A DNA stretch of 64,000 nt from Mycolicibacterium sarraceniae (GCF_010731875.1 NZ_AP022595.1:372001-436000), one strand, 5' to 3'; shown: positions 29,196 through 37,564, counted from the stretch's first letter. Translations and numbers: made by a program. Notes: a model not told the origin generated them from the letters alone.

Positions 29196-29358
29196 GCGTA
29201 TCGATGTCGACCACCACGTCGTCGCACGCCCCCTCGTCAAAAGCGGCCACCGCCACATTCAGCCATTTACCTTGAGCGGCAGTGACTTTAGGCATTCCGT
29301 ACCGGACACCTGCGCCCGCGGCAAGCAGTACGCCGGCTATCTGCAGGCGCGTCGTCAT
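29179..29358 (-). pseudogene. MobA/MocA-like nucleotidyltransferase, N-terminal stub
   Basis: A 59-codon frame. It begins with the nucleotide-binding signature of molybdenum-cofactor nucleotidyltransferases (GVLLAAGAGVRYGMPK, residues 9-24) and continues with WLNVAVAAFDEGACDDVVV, which fits the second strand and helix. The family is about 190 residues, so about two thirds are missing. The 3' end overlaps the neighbouring plus-strand gene by 17 bp. No good ribosome site is visible. Probably a relic. Confidence 0.55.
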
Positions 29359-29565
29359 GTATCCAGCGTGACGGGCGCGCCAGCAAGTCTCTGAGGATTA
29401 TTAGAACCGGCCGCTTGAGGTGCACCACGCACCGCAGCTGGGCGTAGTGTTTGCAAGCAGGTTGAGCTAACAGCCGCCCGGAACTACGTCAAAGACTACG
29501 GGCCTACCCACTTGCCCCTCTGGCGTGATCCACAGTACGAATACTCGTTCACTGATGGAGTCACC

Positions 29566-29940
29566 ATGTCTGTCACCCACACCACCGCACGCTTCACCAC
29601 CCATTGGCGCGACGACACCGTCGGGATCCTCATTGTGGAGGGCGAACTTGATGCCTCCAACTCTGCGGCCTTCGCCGACCTTGTCGACGAGTGCGCCGCC
29701 GCGGGCTCACACCTCGTCCTCGATCTGAGCCCGCTGAAGTTCTTCGGGACAGCCGGTTTCTCGGCCCTGCACACCATCAACGTCCGATGCGCCAATGCCT
29801 CAGCGGGCTGGGCGATGGTCACTGGTGCTGCGGTATCCCGACTGCTGCGGGTTTGCGATCCCGACCACACGCTGCCGGTGGTCGAATCCGTCCCCGCGGC
29901 CATCGAGCTGCTCGACGGCGAACCCCGCCGGCTGCTCTAG
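29566..29940 (+). CDS. STAS-domain protein (anti-sigma factor antagonist type)
   Basis: 124 residues, one STAS domain. The central loop reads LVLDLSPLKFFGTAGFSAL; the usual phospho-acceptor position is Thr62, and the Asp that usually precedes it is Gly61. ATG 29566 has GGAG 5 nt upstream; the frame is open to 29512 but lacks support there. It faces the sigF-rsbW operon and overlaps the sigF frame end by 141 bp, so it is a good candidate RsbW antagonist (inference). Confidence 0.8.
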   Translation: MSVTHTTARFTTHWRDDTVGILIVEGELDASNSAAFADLVDECAAAGSHLVLDLSPLKFFGTAGFSALHTINVRCANASAGWAMVTGAAVSRLLRVCDPDHTLPVVESVPAAIELLDGEPRRLL

Positions 29941-30723
29941 CTGGTCGCGGAGCCGCGCTAGCGATTTGGCGAGCAGGCGCGAGACGTGCATCTGTGAGAT
30001 GCCGACGCGCTCGGCGATCTGAGTCTGGGTGAGCGACTCGAAGAACCTCAGCAGAAGCACGGTCCGTTCCCGCTCTGGCAATTGTTCGAGCAGCGGACGC
30101 AGCGCTTCCCGGTTCTCGATCTGATCCAGGCTCAGGTCGACATCGCCCAGGGTGTCCAGGATCGCAGGGGCATCCTCGTCGCCGCCGCCGCCACCGCTGT
30201 CGATCGACAGCGTGTTGTACGAACTGCCGGCGACCAGGCCCTCGATGACCTCTTCGCGCTCCATCTCCAGTTCCTCGGCCAGCTCCGAGGCGGTCGGTGC
30301 GCGGCCAAGCCGCTGGGACAGCTCCGATGTCGCCGCACCCAGCTGCAGGTGGAGTTCTTTCAGCCGGCGCGGCACTTTGACCGACCAGCTGTTGTCGCGG
30401 AAGTGCCTGCGCACTTCACCCATGATCGTGGGCACTGCGAAAGACACGAAGTTCGAACCGGTCTCGACGTCGTAGCGAATGACGGCATTGACCAAGCCCA
30501 CGCGGGCCACCTGCACCAGATCATCGCGGGGTTCCCCGCGGCCGTCGAATCGCCGGGCGATGTGGTCGGCCAGTGGAAGGCACCGCTCCACGATGCTGTC
30601 TCGGTGGCGCTGGTGTTCTGGTGAGTCAGGGTCGAGTTTCGCCAGGTCGCGGAACATGTCCGGGACGTCGGCGTACTCCGAGTCCGTCCGTCGCGACGGA
30701 CTATCCGAGGCTCGGGAAGTCAC
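29800..30723 (-). CDS. sigF: Stress sigma factor SigF with an extended C-terminus
   Basis: A 307-residue group 3 sigma factor. Region 2 (DLVQVARVGLVNAVIRYD, NFVSFAVPTIMGEVRRHFRD), region 3 (SELAEELEMEREEVIEGL) and region 4 (LPERERTVLLLRFFESLTQTQIAERVGISQMHVSRLLAKSL) are all present. Known SigF proteins are about 250-260 residues and stop soon after LARLRDQLE. Here about 45 further residues follow (QPAGFAVEQLDGRGDGFDH and so on), antisense to the STAS gene. The GTG start overlaps the rsbW stop by 4 nt. Confidence 0.93.
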   Translation of the reverse strand: MTSRASDSPSRRTDSEYADVPDMFRDLAKLDPDSPEHQRHRDSIVERCLPLADHIARRFDGRGEPRDDLVQVARVGLVNAVIRYDVETGSNFVSFAVPTIMGEVRRHFRDNSWSVKVPRRLKELHLQLGAATSELSQRLGRAPTASELAEELEMEREEVIEGLVAGSSYNTLSIDSGGGGGDEDAPAILDTLGDVDLSLDQIENREALRPLLEQLPERERTVLLLRFFESLTQTQIAERVGISQMHVSRLLAKSLARLRDQLEQPAGFAVEQLDGRGDGFDHRQRVVGIANPQQSGYRSTSDHRPAR

Positions 30724-31157
30724 CGCCCGGAGCCCGCCCGCCTCGTGGTCAAAGTGATGCCGAAAACCTGCCCGTCGCTACCGGGTTCATGACCATTGTG
30801 GAAAGTCTGCACATCGTCGGTCAACGAGCTCAGCACGTGCCAGCTGAAGCTGCCGGGGGACACCACGTCGGAGGTGTCGCACGTCGTCGAGGCCTCGACG
30901 ACGACCACGTCGTCCTGCGCGTCGACCACAACCACCAATGTCGCCCCTGGCGACGCTGAGCGGATGAGTCTGGTGCAGGCCTCGTCTACCGCCAGCCGCA
31001 AATCGGCGACGGCATCGAAATCCAGGTCTTCGAACGTGCCGACTGCGCCGACCACGGTGCGCAGCACAGCAAGGTTCTCCAACCTGGCAGCAACCTTCAA
31101 CTCGACAGCGCTGACACCACGTTGCGTCACGCTACCTCGACTTTCGGCATCGTTCAT
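30720..31157 (-). CDS. rsbW: Anti-sigma-F factor RsbW (UsfX)
   Basis: A 145-residue GHKL-type serine kinase/anti-sigma factor that holds SigF inactive. The N-box region is DLRLAVDEACTRLIRSA (about 65-81). The ATG at 31157 follows AGGAGG; the open frame continues to 31343 without a start signal. It is coupled to sigF by a GTGA overlap. Phosphorylation and partner switching with STAS proteins are established for the family. Confidence 0.92.
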   Translation of the reverse strand: MNDAESRGSVTQRGVSAVELKVAARLENLAVLRTVVGAVGTFEDLDFDAVADLRLAVDEACTRLIRSASPGATLVVVVDAQDDVVVVEASTTCDTSDVVSPGSFSWHVLSSLTDDVQTFHNGHEPGSDGQVFGITLTTRRAGSGR

Positions 31158-31859
31158 GTGGCCTCCTGGCAATGTCGAGCCGACATTACTCCAGGTGCTA
31201 TCCGCGATCGTGTAGTGACCGGGTCGGCGTGCACAGCAATGCCCAGGAAATCGTCGCCATGGTGGCGTGTGCGTACCACCGACCGCCAACGACCAAACCT
31301 CGCGATCGCACATTCTCGTTCGCCCGACAGTGCGGGTGCTCACTGCTTGGGCACCTCGCTCGGTGCATCACGTAGCTGGACGCCACGGCCATCGCCGTCA
31401 TGGTCAGAGCGCCCGCATGGAATTGCGGACTGACGCCGGCAGCCAGACCGCCGTCACGGTCTCCGGCCGGTCGCCGACGAACAACTCGATCGCGCCGGTA
31501 TGACGATCACCACTTCCGTTCCAGCACAGCGATTATCGCGATCGGGGCGGTGTCCAGACAAGCGTTTTTGCTTGCGCTACCGTAAATTTGGGCCTCGGCG
31601 CGGCTCACTGATCGAACAATCAGGTTCCTATCCGATGAATTTGACGATCATGACCGACGACCAACGATCCCTCGCGTGCCGGCTCCGATTGACGACGCGC
31701 GTACCTTCGGCGGCCGACAATCCAGACTCACAGGGACAACGCCAGGTCATCGAGGGATCAGATCTGGACTAGTCTCAATAGTTAGCCAGTGTGTGATCCG
31801 ATGCCCCCCGGGGTACAAGTCCCACCGAGTAACAGCAACCTCAGCAAAGGGGGTAGGAG
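31158..31859. other. Long intergenic region upstream of rsbW-sigF
   Basis: About 700 bp with only short, unconvincing frames (for example 31500-31772). M. tuberculosis has usfY and Rv3289c upstream of rsbW; I see neither. It holds the candidate SigF promoter at 31273-31299, an AT-rich stretch at about 31555-31630, and the leader of the small Rho_N gene. Confidence 0.6.
31273..31299 (-). promoter_or_regulatory. Candidate SigF-dependent promoter of rsbW-sigF
   Basis: On the minus strand GGTTT (31299-31295), a 16-nt spacer and TGGTAC (31278-31273). The mycobacterial SigF consensus is GGTTT-N15-17-GGGTAY, so this is one mismatch away. It would give a leader of about 105 nt before rsbW and fit SigF autoregulation. 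Confidence 0.45.
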
Positions 31860-32042
31860 ATGTCGAGTGCAGCTGCGGCGAGATCCGATGTCGACGACAT
31901 TCGGTTCTTTCGGCCCAGTCGGTCCTGCGCCTACGAGGGCTGGACCCTCCCTGAGCTCAAGAAGCGGGCGAAGCAGCTTGGAATTTCCGGGTATTCCGGG
32001 TTGAGCAAGGAAAATTTGATCTCACTCATCCGAAGTTATTGA
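31860..32042 (+). CDS. Small Rho_N / SAP-like domain protein
   Basis: 60 residues. The C-terminal half (WTLPELKKRAKQLGISGYSGLSKENLISLIR) is the helix-extended-loop-helix of the Rho N-terminal/SAP fold, found alone in short actinobacterial proteins and likely to bind nucleic acid. The ATG has GGTAGGAG before it. The 5' leader includes GGGTAC at 31811, which resembles a SigF -10 element, but no matching -35 is visible. Confidence 0.75.
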   Translation: MSSAAAARSDVDDIRFFRPSRSCAYEGWTLPELKKRAKQLGISGYSGLSKENLISLIRSY

Positions 32043-32167
32043 CGGAGCCGATGTTTCATTGGCCGTGCGATTCTCAATTCATCGGGATCAGCGTCATCCC
32101 GCTCGAGATGAGCGGGGTCACGCTCGCTGCATGTTTGCTATTTGCCCGCTCAGGGCGGTCGTAAAGG

Positions 32168-32851
32168 TCAGCGACCGGAGAGTTCCCAGATGCTCGCCGA
32201 CATCTGGTCGGTCATCCGCGTCACGGTGACCTGACCGCCGTCGTCGCCCTGGCACGCCATCGCTTGCACGATGGCGTTGTTGCGCAGCCTGGCCTCCGCG
32301 TGGCAGGTCCAGTTGAACGGAATACCGATTTGCTGCTTGTTCCAGCGCACGGTGTCGGCGGTGATGTCGGGGACGGTGAACTTCCACGCGGCGTCTCCGC
32401 CGGTGCTCAAGGCACGTTGGCCGTCACACGCCTTGGCGTTCTTGGTGCCGGTCATGAACTGGCTGGCCGCCGACGCCGCCTCGGGGTAAATCGCGACGGC
32501 CTCGGCAACGACGTGGTCATGCCGGTCGCCATCGGTGAACAGCATGACGTGCAGTCCCAGCCATTCGTCGCCGAGAAACGCTGCCATGCCGGCGGCGTCG
32601 AGCGCCGAACAGGCGGGCACCGCAGAGGATCCAGGAATGGGCCGGGTCTGGTCGGCGTCGACCTGGAGTTTCACCCCGACGATGTCGTGCAGCGCAGCCG
32701 GGCCGATCAGCACCTGCTCGGTGTCGTCGGCGCGCAGCGGTTTGATGCCCTGCGCCGGATTGGACACCGCGGTGCCGCCGACCGTCTGCGCGCACCCGGC
32801 GAGCATCACCGCCGCCGCACCGAGGACGCCGAGCACCGGGGGCAGCCGCAT
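32168..32851 (-). CDS. Lipoprotein with PknH-like extracellular sensor domain
   Basis: 227 residues. A lipoprotein signal peptide ends in the lipobox LAGC (Cys20). Residues 35-227 match the mycobacterial PknH extracellular-like sensor domain: PACSALDAAGMAAFLGDEW, NAKACDGQRALSTGG, FNWTCHAEARLRNNAIVQAMACQGDDGG. Four cysteines in the domain can form the two known disulfides. Such lipoproteins (LppH/LprH type) lack a kinase domain, and their ligands are unknown. Confidence 0.85.
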   Translation of the reverse strand: MRLPPVLGVLGAAAVMLAGCAQTVGGTAVSNPAQGIKPLRADDTEQVLIGPAALHDIVGVKLQVDADQTRPIPGSSAVPACSALDAAGMAAFLGDEWLGLHVMLFTDGDRHDHVVAEAVAIYPEAASAASQFMTGTKNAKACDGQRALSTGGDAAWKFTVPDITADTVRWNKQQIGIPFNWTCHAEARLRNNAIVQAMACQGDDGGQVTVTRMTDQMSASIWELSGR

Positions 32852-32858
32852 GCCCCGA

Positions 32859-32864
32859 ATGCTA
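32859..32864 (-). promoter_or_regulatory. Predicted -10 box of a leaderless transcript (sensor lipoprotein)
   Basis: TAGCAT on the minus strand, 7 nt before the ATG at 32851. It overlaps the last codons of lat. Confidence 0.5.
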
Positions 32865-34196
32865 GACCGCCGCGAGCAATACCTCTCTCAGGATGGCCAG
32901 CGCGCGGTCGATCTCCGAGCGTGTCACGGTGAGGGCCGGGCGAAACCGCACACTGTCCGGGCCGCTGCCGAGCATGATCACGCCACCCGCCCACAGCGCG
33001 TTGAGCGCTGCATCGCGGCGTTCGGCACTGGGCAGGCTGAAGGCGCACATCAATCCCCGCCCCCGCACATCTGCGACCTCGGGGAACACCGACGCCAGGT
33101 CACCCAGCCCGGCACGCAGGTAGGCACCCATCTCGTCGGCATTGGCGAACAGGCCGTCGGCCTCGATGACTTCGAGGATCCGCCGCGAGCGCACCATGTC
33201 CACGAGATTGCCGCCCCAGGTCGAGTTGATCCGGGAGCTGACGGTGAAGACGTTGTCGGCGATCTCGTCGACCCGCCGGCCGGCCATGACGCCGCACACC
33301 TGTGTCTTCTTCCCGAATGCGACAACGTCTGGGGTGAAGCCGAGCTGCTGGTAGGCCCACGCGGTGCCGGTGATACCACAGCCGGTCTGCACCTCGTCGG
33401 CGATCATCAGTGCGTCGTACTCGTCGCACAGCGCGCGCATTGCGGCGAAGAACTGCGGGCGGAAGTGCCGGTCGCCGCCCTCACCCTGGATGGGTTCGGC
33501 GATGAAGCAGGCGATGTCATGGGGGTGGGCTTCGAACGCCGCGCGGGCCTGCCGCAGCGATTCACCTTCCAGCACCGCCATATCCGCATCGGGGCGAAGG
33601 TAGGGGGCGTCGATGCGTGGCCAATCGAACTGGGGGAAACGCGCCACCTTGAGGGGGTCGGTGTTGGTTAGCGACAGCGTGTAGCCGCTGCGCCCGTGGA
33701 AAGCGCCCCGCAGGTGCAGGACCCGGGCGCCGAGCGCGGGGTCGATCCCGCGGGCCTCATTGTGTCGGCTCTTCCAGTCGAATGCCACTTTCAGGGCGTT
33801 CTCCACGGCCAGGGCGCCGCCGTCGACGAAGAACAGGTGCGGCAGGTCGGGATCGCCGAGCACCCGGGCGAACGTGTCGACGAAGCGTGCCATCGGCACG
33901 GTGTAGACGTCGGAGTTGGACGGCTTGTTGATCGCGGCCCCGGCCAGCTCGGCGCGGAACGCGATGTCATCGGCCAGTGCGGGATGGTTCATACCTAGCG
34001 CCGAGGAGGCAAAGAACGTGAACATATCGAGGTACCGCGCGCCGTCGCGGGCGTCGACCAGATACGAGCCCGACGATCGGTCCAGGTCGAGGACCAGGTC
34101 AAGTCCGTCGGCCAGAATGCTGCGGGCCAGGACCTTACGGACATCCACGGGTTCGACAGCGCTGGATACGTCGTCTCGCGACAAGAGTTCCGTCAT
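32862..34196 (-). CDS. lat: L-lysine 6-aminotransferase
   Basis: A 444-residue class III PLP aminotransferase that moves the epsilon-amino group of lysine to 2-oxoglutarate, giving 2-aminoadipate 6-semialdehyde (cyclising to piperideine-6-carboxylate). PLP-binding segments: MIADEVQTGCG, then VVAFGKKTQVCGVMAG with the Schiff-base Lys (about residue 300). No ribosome site precedes the ATG; a -10-like TAGACT lies 6 nt upstream, so the transcript is probably leaderless. Pcd, encoded divergently nearby, takes the product. Confidence 0.95.
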   Translation of the reverse strand: MTELLSRDDVSSAVEPVDVRKVLARSILADGLDLVLDLDRSSGSYLVDARDGARYLDMFTFFASSALGMNHPALADDIAFRAELAGAAINKPSNSDVYTVPMARFVDTFARVLGDPDLPHLFFVDGGALAVENALKVAFDWKSRHNEARGIDPALGARVLHLRGAFHGRSGYTLSLTNTDPLKVARFPQFDWPRIDAPYLRPDADMAVLEGESLRQARAAFEAHPHDIACFIAEPIQGEGGDRHFRPQFFAAMRALCDEYDALMIADEVQTGCGITGTAWAYQQLGFTPDVVAFGKKTQVCGVMAGRRVDEIADNVFTVSSRINSTWGGNLVDMVRSRRILEVIEADGLFANADEMGAYLRAGLGDLASVFPEVADVRGRGLMCAFSLPSAERRDAALNALWAGGVIMLGSGPDSVRFRPALTVTRSEIDRALAILREVLLAAV

Positions 34197-34202
34197 AGCC
34201 GG

Positions 34203-34208
34203 AGTCTA
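34203..34208 (-). promoter_or_regulatory. Predicted -10 box of a leaderless transcript (lat)
   Basis: TAGACT on the minus strand, 6 nt before the ATG at 34196. It touches the palindrome at 34208-34224. Confidence 0.5.
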
Positions 34209-34224
34209 TCGTAATTTTTACGAT
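34208..34224. promoter_or_regulatory. Perfect inverted repeat at the lat promoter, candidate LrpA operator
   Basis: ATCGTAA-TTT-TTACGAT, 7-bp arms with a 3-bp centre. It sits immediately upstream of the lat -10 box, between lat and lrpA. The size and AT-rich centre fit Lrp/AsnC-type sites. Binding by LrpA is inference. Confidence 0.55.
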
Positions 34225-34244
34225 TTCTTCACGCTGTGATTGAA

Positions 34245-34718
34245 TTATTCCGGTAGCAAGACCCGTTCACTGTAAAATGTATTGAGGATGATGGTGCTGC
34301 GAGTGCGTACGTTGGCGGCGGTCCGGATCTGTTGCAGCAGGCCCTCGAGCGCCCGCGGCGACTCCACGCGGACGAATAGGACGTAGCTCTCCTCCCCGGC
34401 CACCGAATAACACGCCTCGATCTCGGCGATGTGTTCCAGCCGGGCGGGGGCATCATCGGGTTGGGAAGGATCGAGAGGGGTGATGGCCACGAACGCCGAC
34501 AGCAGGTGCCCGAACGCCTCGGGATCCACCCGGGCGCTGTATCCGGTCACCACGCCGCGGGATTCCAGCCGTCGCACCCTCGATTGCACCGCCGAGACCG
34601 ACAGCCCGGTGGCCGCCGCCAGCTCGGCCAGCGTCGCCCTTCCGTCCACGACGAGCTCACGCACCAGCGTGCGATCGATCTCGTCGAGGCCGTGGGTGGC
34701 CTCCGCGCTGTCCGCCAT
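34245..34718 (-). CDS. lrpA: Lrp/AsnC-family regulator LrpA
   Basis: 157 residues: an N-terminal winged HTH (IDRTLVRELVVDGRATLAELAAATGLSVSAVQSRVRRLE) and a C-terminal RAM ligand-binding domain (about 75-150). Family members bind amino acids and form dimers and octamers. The gene lies upstream of lat on the same strand and 26 bp from the divergent hglS-like gene, so it likely controls both directions. Rv3291c position. Confidence 0.92.
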   Translation of the reverse strand: MADSAEATHGLDEIDRTLVRELVVDGRATLAELAAATGLSVSAVQSRVRRLESRGVVTGYSARVDPEAFGHLLSAFVAITPLDPSQPDDAPARLEHIAEIEACYSVAGEESYVLFVRVESPRALEGLLQQIRTAANVRTRSTIILNTFYSERVLLPE

Positions 34719-34744
34719 CGCCGCAGACTATCGGAGCGTGTTTG

Positions 34745-35989
34745 ATGACCGCACCTGATGTCGCGACCTGGCAGCTGCGGGCCCGCTTCGCCGCGGCGCT
34801 ATCGGCGATGTACGGCAACGAGGTTCCGGCCTACACCACGCTCGTCGAGGTCAGCGAGGCCGTCAACCGCGACTATGTGGCCACCCATCCACAGGCCCAG
34901 CGGCTCGGCTCGATCGAGCGGGTCACCGCCGAACGTCACGGTGCGATCCGGGTCGGCACGCCGGGCGAATTGACCGATGTCGCAGATCTTTTCGCCGCGT
35001 TCGGGATGTACCCGGTGGGCTATTACGATTTGCGCGAGGCCGCCTCACCCGTGCCGGTGGTATCCACCGCGTTCCGGCCGGTGGATGCCACCGAGTTGGC
35101 GCGTAACCCGTTCCGGGTCTTCACTTCGATGCTGGCCACTCGCGACGGCCGGTTCTTCGACGCCGACCTGCGCCGGCGGGTCGACGAATGCTTGCGCACC
35201 CGAACCCTGTTCGATCCCGATCTGATCGCCGCCGCCCGCCGGATCGCGGCCGGCGGCGGCTGTGCTGCCGACACCGCGGCGGACTTCATCACCCGGGCGG
35301 TGGCGGCGTTCGCGCTGTCGTCCGAGCCAGTCGACCGGGCCTGGTATTCCGAGCTGACCGCCGTTTCGGCCATCGCGGCCGATATCGCCGGGGTGCCCAC
35401 CACCCATATCAACCACCTGACCCCTCGGGTGCTCGATATCGACGACCTGTACCGGCGGATGACCGAACGCGGGATCACGATGATCGACGCGATCCAGGGC
35501 CCACCACACAGTGGCAGGCCCAATGTTCTGCTGCGCCAGACCTCGTTTCGTGCGCTCGCCGAGCCGCGACGCTTCCGTGAGCCCGACGGCGCCGTGACCG
35601 ACGGCACATTGCGAGTGCGGTTCGGTGAGGTGGAGGCGCGGGGGGTGGCCCTGACCCGCAAAGGCCGTGAACGCTACGACGCCGCGATGGCGTGCACCGA
35701 TCCGGCCGCGGTGTGGGACGACTACTTCCCCACCTCCGATGACGAGATGGCCTCGCAAGGGCTGGCCTACTACCATCGCGGCGACCCGTCAGCGCCGGTG
35801 GTGTACGAGGATTTCCTGCCCGCATCGGCGGCTGGGATCTTCCGATCCAATCTCGACGCCGACACCGAAGCCGCCGCCGTGGCAGACGAATCCGGCTACG
35901 ACATCGACTGGATGGCCGGCACGATCGGCCGCCGAATTCACGACCCGTACGACCTCTACGACGCGACCGCCCAGGAGGCCCCCGCATGA
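34745..35989 (+). CDS. hglS: 2-oxoadipate dioxygenase/decarboxylase-like protein (DUF1338, HglS family)
   Basis: 414 residues of the DUF1338/YdcJ family, characterised in Pseudomonas as HglS: Fe(II)-dependent conversion of 2-oxoadipate to D-2-hydroxyglutarate and CO2. Putative metal ligands are His65 in AERHGAIRVG, a His in THINHLTPRVLD and Glu in RFGEVEARGVALTRKGR. Length and order agree with the family. The 4-nt overlap with pcd and divergence from lat place it in lysine catabolism. Usually left as hypothetical (Rv3292). An upstream TTG at 34742 is in frame. Confidence 0.8.
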   Translation: MTAPDVATWQLRARFAAALSAMYGNEVPAYTTLVEVSEAVNRDYVATHPQAQRLGSIERVTAERHGAIRVGTPGELTDVADLFAAFGMYPVGYYDLREAASPVPVVSTAFRPVDATELARNPFRVFTSMLATRDGRFFDADLRRRVDECLRTRTLFDPDLIAAARRIAAGGGCAADTAADFITRAVAAFALSSEPVDRAWYSELTAVSAIAADIAGVPTTHINHLTPRVLDIDDLYRRMTERGITMIDAIQGPPHSGRPNVLLRQTSFRALAEPRRFREPDGAVTDGTLRVRFGEVEARGVALTRKGRERYDAAMACTDPAAVWDDYFPTSDDEMASQGLAYYHRGDPSAPVVYEDFLPASAAGIFRSNLDADTEAAAVADESGYDIDWMAGTIGRRIHDPYDLYDATAQEAPA

Positions 35990-37533
35990 GCACCACCACC
36001 GTCACCTCGCTGCCCACCGCCGCGGACCTGCGCGCCGCCGTGCGCGCCGCATTCGATGCGATCGGCGCCCACGCCGACCTCGCCGAGCCGGGCGGGCACG
36101 GCCTGCCTGCGAGCACACCGGTGACCGGTGACATCCTGTTCACCGTCACCGAGACCACCCCCGAACAGACGCATCTCGCGATTACCGAAGCCGCACAGGC
36201 ATTTTCGAACTGGCGCACCACACCCGCACCGGTACGCGGTCAGCTGGTCGCGCGGCTGGGCGAATTGTTGCGGGAGCACAAAGCAGACCTGGCCGCCCTG
36301 GTGACCATCGAGGCGGGCAAGATCACCTCCGAGGCCCTCGGCGAGGTCCAGGAGATGATCGACATCTGCGACTTCGCGGTTGGGTTGTCGCGTCAGCTGT
36401 ACGGGCGCACCATCGCGTCGGAACGACCGGGGCACCGGCTGATGGAAACCTGGCATCCGATCGGGGTGGTCGGGGTGGTGACCGCCTTCAACTTCCCGGT
36501 GGCGGTGTGGGCGTGGAACACCGCGATCGCGCTGGTGTGCGGGGACACGGTGGTGTGGAAGCCCTCCGAGCTCACCCCGTTGACTGCGATCGCCTGTCAG
36601 GCGCTGATCGAGCGGGCCGCCGCCGACACAGGTGTGCCGGGTCATCTCAGCCGGCTGGTACTCGGGGCCCGCGAGGTGGGCGAGGCCTTGGTCGACGATC
36701 CGCGGGTGGCATTGGTGTCGGCCACCGGTTCGGTGCGAATGGGCCGGCAGGTCGGCCCCCGCGTCGCCGAGCGGTTCGGCCGGGTGCTGCTGGAACTCGG
36801 CGGCAACAACGCTGCCGTCGTAACGCCTTCTGCTGATCTGGATTTGGCCGTGCGCGCCATCGTCTTCTCGGCAGCAGGCACCGCGGGCCAACGCTGCACC
36901 ACGCTGCGGCGCCTGATCGCGCACACCTCGGTGGCCGATACCCTCGTCGAGCGGATCGCTGCCGCGTACCGCACGCTGCCGATCGGCAACCCGGCCGCCG
37001 ACGGGACGCTCGTCGGGCCGCTGATTCACGAAACCGCCTACCGGGACATGGTCGGTGCGCTGGAGCAGGCCCGCGCCGACGGCGGCGACGTCATCGGCGG
37101 CCAACGCCACCACGTCGACGGGGCCAGCGAGGCCTTCTACGTCGAGCCGGCCATCGTGCGGATGCCGGCTCAGACCGGCGTCGTGCATCACGAGACGTTC
37201 GCGCCGATCCTCTACGTCCTGACCTACGACACACTCGACGAGGCCATCGCATTGAACAATGCGGTGCCGCAGGGCCTCTCGTCGGCGATCTTCACCACCG
37301 ACGTTCGGGAGGCCGAACGGTTCCTGGCCGCCGACGGCTCGGACTGCGGGATCGCCAACGTCAACATCGGCACCTCGGGCGCGGAGATCGGCGGGGCGTT
37401 CGGCGGCGAGAAGCAGACCGGCGGGGGCCGCGAATCCGGCTCGGATTCGTGGAAGGCCTACATGCGCCGAGCCACCAACACCGTCAACTACTCGTCGGAG
37501 CTGCCGCTGGCCCAGGGTGTGCACTTCGGCTAG
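35986..37533 (+). CDS. pcd: L-piperidine-6-carboxylate dehydrogenase (aldehyde dehydrogenase family)
   Basis: A 515-residue ALDH7-like NAD(P)-dependent enzyme oxidising 2-aminoadipate 6-semialdehyde to 2-aminoadipate. NAD site: VVTAFNFPVAVWAWN and FVSATGSVRMG-like ALVSATGSVRMG; catalytic Glu in LLELGGNNAAVV; catalytic Cys304 in GTAGQRCTTLRRL. Coupled to the HglS-like gene by a 4-nt overlap. Confidence 0.93.
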   Translation: MSTTTVTSLPTAADLRAAVRAAFDAIGAHADLAEPGGHGLPASTPVTGDILFTVTETTPEQTHLAITEAAQAFSNWRTTPAPVRGQLVARLGELLREHKADLAALVTIEAGKITSEALGEVQEMIDICDFAVGLSRQLYGRTIASERPGHRLMETWHPIGVVGVVTAFNFPVAVWAWNTAIALVCGDTVVWKPSELTPLTAIACQALIERAAADTGVPGHLSRLVLGAREVGEALVDDPRVALVSATGSVRMGRQVGPRVAERFGRVLLELGGNNAAVVTPSADLDLAVRAIVFSAAGTAGQRCTTLRRLIAHTSVADTLVERIAAAYRTLPIGNPAADGTLVGPLIHETAYRDMVGALEQARADGGDVIGGQRHHVDGASEAFYVEPAIVRMPAQTGVVHHETFAPILYVLTYDTLDEAIALNNAVPQGLSSAIFTTDVREAERFLAADGSDCGIANVNIGTSGAEIGGAFGGEKQTGGGRESGSDSWKAYMRRATNTVNYSSELPLAQGVHFG

Positions 37534-37564
37534 GCGGGAAAACCGCTGTTGAACGTGTGTCAAC

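Noticed and set aside
31500-31772. 90-codon frame upstream of the Rho_N gene
   Set aside because: Arg-rich, no domain, no ribosome site, and codon use unlike neighbouring genes.
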